Source: JAJEFO01 sp022819605 (GTDB taxonomy: Bacteria; Pseudomonadota; Alphaproteobacteria; Rhodobacterales; Rhodobacteraceae). Taken from it: a DNA stretch of 64,000 bases. Below, piece by piece: positions 8,782-16,315 of this stretch. Every line of letters starts with the position of its first letter. Within the stretch, counting starts at the first letter, position 1. The stretch covers positions 744,001-808,000 of the forward strand of contig OZ244901.1 in the NCBI GenBank assembly GCA_965221545.1, given 5' to 3'. The translations under genes were made by a program, and so were the position numbers. The notes below the pieces were generated by a model. The model was not told the origin of the DNA, searched no databases, and worked only from the letters and a program-made list of their open reading frames with translations.

Positions 8782-9044
8782 CCTGTCCTTGCTCGCGGCT
8801 GTTGCCGCAGACACCGCCTTCGCTGTTCGCAGCGCCGACGCAGCGCGAGCCTACGCTGAACTGCACAGGACTCGGCCCGCGCTACAGTTCAATGGCATGG
8901 CGCCCGAATTCCGAAGAGGGCCTGTCGGGTTCTGGTCACGGCAGGAGACTGCCACCCGCGCTTCCGGCGGCGTGCGCGAACGGCGCCGTTCCCGCGCGCT
9001 CGCTCCCGGACATCGTTGCTGCATCAACGGCGCCTTGTCCGCGT

Positions 9045-10613
9045 CTATTCCGACCTGGAGATCCTGCCTTCGACATACGGCATGACCGGACCATGTGCGG
9101 CCATGTATTCGGCCAGCACGTCGGCCAGGTCTGGTCCGTAGTCGTAGACATCCATCGCGTCTGTAGTGAACATGCGGTAGCCGTCACCGCCGTTGCGGAC
9201 GTAGTTGTTCGAAACCACGCCGTAGACGGCGTCGGGATCGATGGCGACGCCGCCGACCAATACCTCCTGAATTCTGCCCTCGTTCGGGCCGACGGTTGGA
9301 TCCCAAGTGAAGCTCAGCCCCGCCACCTGCGGAAAACGGCCCTTGACATCTTCGACCTGGCTCACGCCGTTCTCAAGTGCGTCGATGATGATCTGACCCT
9401 TGATGCTGAAAGTCGACAGCGTGTTCTGGAACGGCAGAATGGTCAAGATCTGGCCCATTGTAACTTCGCCCTTGTCAATGGACGCGCGTATGCCTCCTGC
9501 ATTTGCAATGGCGATCTGGATGCCCTGATCCCGGACTCGATCCAGCATCGAATCGGCAACAAGGTTCCCCATGGGGCATTCCTGGACCCGGCAGACCGAC
9601 CGATCACCCTCGATGAACGCACCAGCCTCGGCCACGACCTTGTTTCGAATCTCGTCGAGCGGCTTGGCCAGCTCGCTGATCCTCATCTTGGTGTCTTCGT
9701 CCTCGTGCACGCTTGCATCGAGCAATATCGGCTCGCCGACAGCCTCGACAATGTTGCCGTCGCCGTCGAACGTGATGTTCAATTCGCCCAGGAACTTGGC
9801 GTAGGCGTAGGCCTGCACGATGGCGGTGTTGCCGACCATCAACGGATAGGGCCCGTCTGCCCGTTCCTGCGTGTTCGACAAGAGCGTGTTGTCATGCCCT
9901 CCGACAATGACGTCGACCTGCGGTACGGCCTCTGCAATGCGCAGGTCCACCGACAGGCCGGAATGGCTCAGGACGATGATCTTGTTGATTCCCATCGCCT
10001 CCAGCCGTTCGGCTTCGACGCGTACCGCTTCGACCGGATCGCTGAAGTGCACGTTCGGGCCGGGCGAGGCCAGTTCGTCGTTGTCTTCGGGCGTCAGCCC
10101 GATCAGTCCCAATCGCTCTCCGGCCCGCTCCAGGATCACCGACGGGCTGACCGCGCCCACGAGGGATGGCTCGTTTTCGATGTTCGCATTCGCCATCAGG
10201 ACCGGAAAGTTAACGGAATCGACGAAGGCGCGCAGAACTTCCGGTCCATCATCAAATTCGTGGTTGCCCACGGCCATCGCGTCATATTCCATCTGGTTCA
10301 TCAATTCGGCCGCCGCCCTGCCCTTGTAGTAGGTGTAGAACAGCGAGCCCTGGAACTGGTCTCCGCCATCGACAAGGATGTAGTTGTCGCTCCGTGCCTT
10401 GGCTGCAGCGATCGCGGTGACCAGACGTGCCGAACCACCGAAGCACTTGCCCTCGTCGTTATCTTCCGGACTGCAGCCCGAATCAAAGCGGCTGATCGGC
10501 TCGAAACGCGCGTGAAAGTCGTTCGTGTGAAGCACTGTCAGCCTGTAATCGGCTGAGGCCATGCCGCCTGCAAGCGCCAGGAGCCCCGCGGCGCAGAAGA
10601 TTCTTGTGTTCAT
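9045..10613 (-). CDS. Periplasmic 5'-nucleotidase/2',3'-cyclic phosphodiesterase (UshA-like)
   Basis: A secreted calcineurin-type phosphoesterase of 522 residues. The ATG at 10613 starts a signal peptide (MNTRIFCAAGLLALAGGMASA) with an AxA-like cleavage site. Metal-binding motifs appear in order: HTNDFHARFEP, DGGDQFQGSLF, GNHEFDDG, and GGHDN in the second half of the catalytic domain. The C-terminal 5'-nucleotidase domain shows NAGGIRASIDKGEVTMG and NNYVRNGGDGY, the loop that stacks on the nucleotide base. It would recover phosphate and nucleosides from extracytoplasmic nucleotides. No Pho box was recognised upstream. Confidence 0.9.
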   Translation of the reverse strand: MNTRIFCAAGLLALAGGMASADYRLTVLHTNDFHARFEPISRFDSGCSPEDNDEGKCFGGSARLVTAIAAAKARSDNYILVDGGDQFQGSLFYTYYKGRAAAELMNQMEYDAMAVGNHEFDDGPEVLRAFVDSVNFPVLMANANIENEPSLVGAVSPSVILERAGERLGLIGLTPEDNDELASPGPNVHFSDPVEAVRVEAERLEAMGINKIIVLSHSGLSVDLRIAEAVPQVDVIVGGHDNTLLSNTQERADGPYPLMVGNTAIVQAYAYAKFLGELNITFDGDGNIVEAVGEPILLDASVHEDEDTKMRISELAKPLDEIRNKVVAEAGAFIEGDRSVCRVQECPMGNLVADSMLDRVRDQGIQIAIANAGGIRASIDKGEVTMGQILTILPFQNTLSTFSIKGQIIIDALENGVSQVEDVKGRFPQVAGLSFTWDPTVGPNEGRIQEVLVGGVAIDPDAVYGVVSNNYVRNGGDGYRMFTTDAMDVYDYGPDLADVLAEYMAAHGPVMPYVEGRISRSE

Positions 10614-11173
10614 GGATTCGGCCCTTCCGTTGATTGCCAGCGGCACAATGGTTGAGGCCGCCGACAGAGTCAAAGCCGATTCGGCGGCGTTTTCGATCCC
10701 GATTGCGGGAGAGGTCATGCTGCATCTGGCACCGATTTCGCCCAAGGCGGAGCTGTTGGGGAGGAGGTGCGCTGAAAGCCCGCACGACAGGCAGCCCCGC
10801 ATCTCCGGTGCGTGTTCCGGCTCGAGGTCATGCTCCGGGAGGCGTCGCTGTACCAGATTTGCGGTGCACATGAGCCATCCGCGGAGATTGCCGGGCTCGT
10901 TGATTCGGCACGCCTGCAATTCGACGCGTTCAAGCACGAACGACGCGGCTTTTTGATCGAGAGGCAAAACCTTGTGCGTCCTCGCCGTCGACCCAGGCGA
11001 TCACGATCTGGCGGGATGCGGACTTGCCTTCGCTGAGACGCATGCAAGCTGCGGAGCCGAGGAATGCGGTCGTTCCAGGCGAGGTTGCGCGCCGACGGCG
11101 TGCGAGGATCCGGCAATTTGGCAACGGCGGTTAGCGCTGGCACGTCAAGTCCGGGGCAGCTAAAGACCTGCCC
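10614..11173. other. Non-coding divergent gap, about 560 bases
   Basis: It lies between the leftward nucleotidase gene and the rightward hisC. It must contain both promoters. The open frames in it show no family motif or credible ribosome site on either strand. It could be eroded coding sequence, but no family is recognisable. Confidence 0.35.
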
Positions 11174-12262
11174 ATGATCAAGACGCCAGTTCCAAGGTCC
11201 GGCATCGACCGGATTGCGCTCTATCAGGGTGGAGATAGCAGCATTTGCGGTCGCAGCGACGCCTTGAAGCTGTCGTCGAACGAAAACCCGCTCGGTGTGC
11301 CCGAGTCGGCGAGGGCCGCATGGTCCGACGCAGCCCGCGAACTCCATCGGTACCCGTCCGCTGACCATTCCGACCTGCGTCACGCAATAGCCGAGGTTCA
11401 TGACCTGAACCCCGATCAAGTCATCTGCGGCGCCGGATCTGACGAAGTGATTTCCTTCCTCTGCCAGGCCTATGGCGGCGAAGGTACGGAAGTGATTCAC
11501 ACCGAGCACGGGTTTTCGATGTACCGAATCTCGGCCATGGCATCCGGTGCTGCGCCCGTCGAAGTGCCCGAAGTTGAGCGTCAGGTGGCCGTTGACTGCA
11601 TCCTGGATGGGGTTACCGACCGCACGCGCCTTGTTTTCGTGGCAAACCCGGCCAATCCCACGGGCACCATGATTGACGCAAGCGAAGTCAATCGGCTTGC
11701 TGGAGCCTTGCCGAGCCGCGTGCTCCTGGTCCTGGACGGGGCCTATGCCGAATACGTAGAGGGTTTCGACGGTGCCGCCGCATTGGTCGAGGCGCGGGAC
11801 AATGTCGTAATGACCCGGACATTCTCAAAGATCTACGGACTGGGCGGGCTCCGGGTCGGCTGGGGTTATGGACCGGCCCATGTAATCGACAATCTCAACC
11901 GAGTGCGGGGCCCATTCAATCTCTCGAAGGTTCAGCTCTCGGTGGCCGAGGCCGCTGTGCGCGACCGGGATTGGGTGAGGCGGTGCTCCAAGGAGAATGC
12001 GGCGTGTCGCGAGTGGCTGTCCCGTTCCCTGGCGGAGGTGGATGTACCTTCGGATCGGTCAAGCGCGAATTTCATCCTGGCCCGTTTCCGGGATGAGGAG
12101 GAGGCGAACGCCTGTGATGCGGTTTTCCGTGAAGATGGCATCCTTGTTCGAAAGGTCCGAGGTTACAAGCTGCCTGACTGTCTTCGGATCTCCGTTGGCA
12201 GCGAAAGCGATTGCCGACGTGTCGTTGATAGTGTTCGACGCTTCAGGGAGGTTAAGAAATGA
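11174..12262 (+). CDS. hisC: Histidinol-phosphate / aromatic aminotransferase
   Basis: A fold-type I PLP aminotransferase of 362 residues. The substrate segment KLSSNENPLG, the PLP-binding ANPANPTGT and LDGAYAEY, and the PLP lysine (Lys219 in TFSKIYGLGGLRVGWGYG) are all present. The stop overlaps the start of the downstream arogenate/prephenate dehydrogenase gene (ATGA), so it probably works in tyrosine/phenylalanine synthesis as well as, or instead of, histidine synthesis. This hisC-tyrC pairing is common in alphaproteobacteria. Confidence 0.9.
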   Translation: MIKTPVPRSGIDRIALYQGGDSSICGRSDALKLSSNENPLGVPESARAAWSDAARELHRYPSADHSDLRHAIAEVHDLNPDQVICGAGSDEVISFLCQAYGGEGTEVIHTEHGFSMYRISAMASGAAPVEVPEVERQVAVDCILDGVTDRTRLVFVANPANPTGTMIDASEVNRLAGALPSRVLLVLDGAYAEYVEGFDGAAALVEARDNVVMTRTFSKIYGLGGLRVGWGYGPAHVIDNLNRVRGPFNLSKVQLSVAEAAVRDRDWVRRCSKENAACREWLSRSLAEVDVPSDRSSANFILARFRDEEEANACDAVFREDGILVRKVRGYKLPDCLRISVGSESDCRRVVDSVRRFREVKK

Positions 12263-13176
12263 CGGAGATCTATGGTCGCGTCGCCTTGATCGGCCTCGGA
12301 CTAGTTGCATCGTCCATGGCGCACGCCATCCGGCGCGCCGGGCTTGCAGGTGAGATTGTCGGTACGGCGAAGTCAGTTGAAAGCCGCGAAACTACGCGCG
12401 AACTCGGATTCTGTGACATTGTCACCGATACGGCCGCGGCGGCGGTGGAAGATGCAGAACTTGTCGTTCTTGCCGTGCCGGTCGGAGCGATGGGGACCGT
12501 GGCGCGTGAAATCGAGCCTCATCTCAAGCCTGGCGCCACCCTCACCGATGTCGGTTCGGTCAAGCGGGCCGTGATCGATGCCGTCGCGCCCCATGTGCCT
12601 GAGGGCGTGCACTTCATTCCCGGTCACCCGCTGGCCGGGACCGAGCATTCGGGACCCCGCTCCGGTTTCGCGGAACTCTTCGAGAATCGCTGGTGCATCC
12701 TTCTGCCCGACTCGAACGCCGATCCAGATGCGCTCGATCGACTGAAGAGGTTCTGGCACGGCATGGGCGCAAGCGTCGAGGAGATGGACGTCGACCATCA
12801 CGACCTCGTGCTGGCGGTCACGAGCCACTGCCCGCATCTCATCGCCTACACGATGGTCGGAGTGGCCGATGACCTTCGCAGGGTGACGGACAGCGAGGTC
12901 GTGAAGTACTCGGCCGCGGGCTTTCGGGACTTCACCCGCATTGCGGCATCCGATCCGACCATGTGGCGGGACGTGTTTCTGAACAACAGGCAGGCGACGC
13001 TTGAAATCCTGGGACGCTTCACGGAGGAGCTGTTCGCCCTGCAGCGCGCGATCAGGATCGGAGATGCAGAGCTGCTCTTTGATTACTTTACCCGTACGCG
13101 CGAGATTCGCCGCGGCATCATCGAAGCGGGCCAGGACACGGATGCGCCAGACTTTGGTCGCGGCGGGGCAAGGTGA
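12259..13176 (+). CDS. tyrC: Prephenate/arogenate dehydrogenase family protein
   Basis: An NAD(P)-dependent dehydrogenase of tyrosine biosynthesis, 305 residues. The N-terminal dinucleotide fold shows VALIGLGLVASSMAHAI; the second glycine of the usual GLIGGS is altered to GLVASS, which still fits the fold. The substrate-binding HPLAGTEHSGP is intact. It is translationally coupled to hisC by a four-base overlap. Whether it prefers arogenate or prephenate cannot be settled from sequence. Confidence 0.9.
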   Translation: MTEIYGRVALIGLGLVASSMAHAIRRAGLAGEIVGTAKSVESRETTRELGFCDIVTDTAAAAVEDAELVVLAVPVGAMGTVAREIEPHLKPGATLTDVGSVKRAVIDAVAPHVPEGVHFIPGHPLAGTEHSGPRSGFAELFENRWCILLPDSNADPDALDRLKRFWHGMGASVEEMDVDHHDLVLAVTSHCPHLIAYTMVGVADDLRRVTDSEVVKYSAAGFRDFTRIAASDPTMWRDVFLNNRQATLEILGRFTEELFALQRAIRIGDAELLFDYFTRTREIRRGIIEAGQDTDAPDFGRGGAR

Positions 13177-13224
13177 CACTCGTCAAGCTGGTGAAATTCG
13201 GAATCCCAAATTGTAGCGCAGGCA

Positions 13225-14217
13225 TCACCAGGCCTGGAGTCGCGGCGCCCTTCCCAATGGAACCACACCCAGGCTGACCTGACCGCCAGAGAACACGAGC
13301 GGGACTTCAAGCACGTCTTCGCGCCCGTGCATCAGTTCGAGTGTTGTTTCGAGCACGTCACGGAATGCTGCCTCGAACAGTCCCGCCGCTTCCGCAAGGT
13401 CCAGAACGGTTCGCCACTTCGCCGCGCGAAGCGTGATCTCGCCGTCTGGCACGCCATCCTCCGTGACAGTCAGGTCGCCCGTTGCGCTAAAGGAGAACTC
13501 GCCCCAGTGAACAGACAGGTCGGTCAGGTCCAGCCGGTTGATCCCGAGATGCGCCCCTTCGAAGAATCGCTTGTCCATCGGTGCGTCAAGCTCAATCTCC
13601 GCGTCGGCGCGAACCACGCCGATTTGATCCGGGAACATCTTGGACGAATTCGGGATGCGTCGCAGCAAGTCCGAAAGCGAAAGTTCCAGCAGTTCCACTC
13701 CTACGCGATACGTGCTTTCGCGCACAGGCACCGCCTCGATGGCGAAGCGCCATTCCGTCGACGAAACGGTCCAGCCTCGGGACGAGTGGATTCGGGGGTC
13801 TTTCAGGACAAGTCGGGCGCTCTCCAGTGCGAGGCTTGTCGAGGGTCTCAAGAAGATGGACGCCCGCGCACTTTCATGGTTGAGCTGAAGCGCCTCAAGC
13901 GGCGTCGAAATCACATGCTCGTCCGGCAAAACGGCGATGACCTGATGCGGCCTGTATGCAAGCGAAAGGAACTGCACGAAAGGTGCCGACCAGGTGATGC
14001 CCGTGTCAGGTTCCGTCAGCCTCAGATCGGAAATGGTACTGTCGAAGCGGTTCGGAAAGCCGCGTGTCGAGATGTCCGAGAAATCCGCCGCCCAGCCGTC
14101 GCTGCGCCTCTGTTCCATCCAGGACGCAAGGTTCCTCTGATATGCAGAATGCCCGATGATCCACCAGCACATCCACAGAAGCGCGGCAATCACGAGCACT
14201 GCGGCAAGACGCAGCAT
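13225..14217 (-). CDS. DUF2125 domain-containing membrane-anchored protein
   Basis: A 330-residue protein of unknown function. The ATG at 14217 follows AAGGGAAGGGG and begins a signal anchor (MLRLAAVLVIAALLWMCWWIIG). The rest is soluble and beta-rich, so it is probably periplasmic and tethered to the inner membrane. The pattern WxxQRRxxGWAADFSDISTRGFPNRFD followed by SAPFVQFLSLAYRPHQVIAVLP is typical of alphaproteobacterial DUF2125 proteins. It is transcribed opposite to tyrC and divergently from chaC. No catalytic motif is visible. Confidence 0.85.
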   Translation of the reverse strand: MLRLAAVLVIAALLWMCWWIIGHSAYQRNLASWMEQRRSDGWAADFSDISTRGFPNRFDSTISDLRLTEPDTGITWSAPFVQFLSLAYRPHQVIAVLPDEHVISTPLEALQLNHESARASIFLRPSTSLALESARLVLKDPRIHSSRGWTVSSTEWRFAIEAVPVRESTYRVGVELLELSLSDLLRRIPNSSKMFPDQIGVVRADAEIELDAPMDKRFFEGAHLGINRLDLTDLSVHWGEFSFSATGDLTVTEDGVPDGEITLRAAKWRTVLDLAEAAGLFEAAFRDVLETTLELMHGREDVLEVPLVFSGGQVSLGVVPLGRAPRLQAW

Positions 14218-14259
14218 CCGCCCCTTCCCTTGACCGTTGGCCGCTGTTTTAAGGTGGCC

Positions 14260-14826
14260 ATGACGGAAGAGAAAGTCCTTGGTCTGAGCCCGCTTTGGGT
14301 CTTCGGGTACGCCTCGCTTCTCTGGAACCCGGGATTCCCGGTGACCGAACGGAAGCTCGCGACATTGCGCGACTATCACAGGTCGTTTTGCATGCGCTCA
14401 ATCCACCATCGTGGAACCGCGGAGGATCCGGGGCTGGTGCTGGCGCTTGACGAGATGCCCGGGGCGTCGTGTCAGGGGCAAGCGATGCGTGTGCCTGACC
14501 ATGCGAACATCGAGGTCATCGAATACCTGCGAGAGCGCGAATTGATATCGTCGGCGTACCTTGAGCGCCTTGTCGAACTGGATGTCGAGGATGGCTCGAC
14601 GGTGACGGCGCTGACTTACGTGATTGACCCAACCCATGTGCAGTATGTCTCCGGGCTGGAACTGGAACAGCAAGCCCGGATCATCGCGCGCTCTGCAGGC
14701 GGGCGCGGGCCGAATTCGGAGTACCTCTGGAATACGGCGGACCACCTTCGTGAACTGGGCATCGAGGACGAGGATCTTGACATGCTGTCGGCGCGCGTAC
14801 GCGTCCTTGCAGCAGGCGTGCAGTAG
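14260..14826 (+). CDS. chaC: ChaC-like gamma-glutamylcyclotransferase
   Basis: A 188-residue cytoplasmic enzyme expected to split glutathione into 5-oxoproline and Cys-Gly. The substrate loop appears as WVFGYASLLWNPGFP (most members read YGSL). The family C-terminal pattern GRGPNSEYLWNTADHLRELGIEDEDL is present. The ATG at 14260 follows AAGGTGG; the longer open frame upstream is only the reverse of the DUF2125 gene. It is divergent from that gene with a 42-base gap. Confidence 0.88.
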   Translation: MTEEKVLGLSPLWVFGYASLLWNPGFPVTERKLATLRDYHRSFCMRSIHHRGTAEDPGLVLALDEMPGASCQGQAMRVPDHANIEVIEYLRERELISSAYLERLVELDVEDGSTVTALTYVIDPTHVQYVSGLELEQQARIIARSAGGRGPNSEYLWNTADHLRELGIEDEDLDMLSARVRVLAAGVQ

Positions 14827-15148
14827 CGTGCAAGGGTCTGGATTTCGGAAGAGCTTCAAGGCTGGAGCCAACCGGCAATGGCCCTTTCGTCCGAGCCGAG
14901 GCCTCAACGCGGGCCAGCCTTCCGTGCGGAGACGCTGCAAGCAGGAGACGTTGGCAACCATTTTCGGTGCCGGTGAGTTGCAAGCTCCATGTCATTTGCT
15001 GGAAATCCCGGCGGACAATGAGATCAGGCATCCGTGATTCCTCTCGGTCACGCGGTGCACTCGCCGGCCAGCACCTCTTCGCATTCCGGTTGGCACTTTG
15101 TCGCGCATTAACTATTCTCGGCAAGAGGCAGTATGGGGCCGATTGTCG
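14827..15148. other. Non-coding gap before the ExbB-like/OmpA pair
   Basis: About 320 bases with no supportable gene. It should hold the promoter of the stator-like pair. I see no clear hairpin terminator for chaC. Confidence 0.35.
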
Positions 15149-16312
15149 ATGACTCGACTGGACACCGAGGCCGAGTGGCACTTCACGCAACCCTATCGTC
15201 AATTCATGACGATGATCCTGGTGCTGGCACTGGTCGGTATCGGGGCCGTGCTGGCGTACCCGCGGGTCGCGCCCGTCTTCCTGGCGAACCCGTGGTTCAA
15301 CGCTTTCATAGCCCTTGTCTTCGTTGTAGGCGTGGTGGCCTGCTTCTGGCAGATCTTTCAGCTGGTGTCGTCGGTCAGCTGGATCGAGGGATTTGCCGAA
15401 AGCCGCCCGGGCCACGAGGTTGTCAAGGCGCCGAGACTGCTGGCGCCGTTGGCCGCGCTCCTGCGCAAGAGGAGTGCGGGAAGCCAGATCGGAGCGTCGT
15501 CCTCTCGCTCGATCCTCGATTCCGTCGCAACGCGAATTGACGAAGCTCGGGACATAACTCGCTACATCATAAATCTCCTCATTTTTCTCGGCCTTCTCGG
15601 CACGTTCTACGGTTTGGCAACCACTGTGCCCGCCGTGGTGGACACGATTCGGGCATTGGCGCCAGCGGAAGGCGAAAGCGGCGTCACGGTTTTCGAGCGC
15701 CTGATTTCCGGCCTGGAAGACCAGCTTGAAGGTATGGGCATCGCCTTTGCGTCATCGCTCCTGGGATTGGCCGGATCGCTTGTTGTCGGAATCCTGGAAC
15801 TTTTTGCCAGTCACGGCCAAAACCGCTTCTATCGCGAACTTGAGGAGTGGCTCACCACCATGACCCGGGTCGGATTCGCCGGCGAAGAGGCGGCGGGCGG
15901 CGACGAGGGCTCTCTTTCGCAACTGGTTGAACATCTTGTCGAACAAATGAATCAGCTGCAAACGGCTCATGCCGAAACTGCAGAGCAGCGAGCTGCCGAC
16001 AGCCAGCAGCTGGCAAGGGTCGCCGATGCCATTGGAGAGCTCAGCGAGCAACTGGGCAATCGCGACCTTGAATGGAATTCCGAAGCTCAGGACCGTCTTG
16101 CAGCTGCCTTGGAAGGACTTGTGCAGGAAGGGACCGGCGGCTTTGACGGGGAAAGCCGTCGGCGCCTGCGGTCAATGGACATTCAAGTGCTTCGCATTCT
16201 GGAGGAAGTTTCGGCCGGCCGGCAGGAAAGCATGGGCGCACTCAGGGCCGATCTTGCAGAACTGACGCAAGCGATAAGGGCTCTAGGGCAGAACGGTCAG
16301 GACGGGCCTTGA
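15149..16312 (+). CDS. ExbB/MotA/TolQ-like proton channel subunit
   Basis: A 387-residue inner-membrane protein. Four hydrophobic helices are visible at about residues 20-36, 50-72, 139-160 and 196-220; the last two carry the small-residue pattern FLGLLGTFYGLATTV and GIAFASSLLGLAGSLVVG of ExbB/TolQ/MotA pore helices. A cytoplasmic stretch separates helices 2 and 3, and a long glutamine/glutamate-rich helical tail (about 230-380) follows helix 4. The next gene, three bases downstream, encodes the matching single-helix subunit with an OmpA domain. The pair resembles a stator unit driven by the proton motive force and is separate from the TolQR pair at 35 kb. Its role is unknown. The ATG at 15149 is preferred, but the open frame allows a start at 15098. 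Confidence 0.82.
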   Translation: MTRLDTEAEWHFTQPYRQFMTMILVLALVGIGAVLAYPRVAPVFLANPWFNAFIALVFVVGVVACFWQIFQLVSSVSWIEGFAESRPGHEVVKAPRLLAPLAALLRKRSAGSQIGASSSRSILDSVATRIDEARDITRYIINLLIFLGLLGTFYGLATTVPAVVDTIRALAPAEGESGVTVFERLISGLEDQLEGMGIAFASSLLGLAGSLVVGILELFASHGQNRFYRELEEWLTTMTRVGFAGEEAAGGDEGSLSQLVEHLVEQMNQLQTAHAETAEQRAADSQQLARVADAIGELSEQLGNRDLEWNSEAQDRLAAALEGLVQEGTGGFDGESRRRLRSMDIQVLRILEEVSAGRQESMGALRADLAELTQAIRALGQNGQDGP

Positions 16313-16315
16313 ACC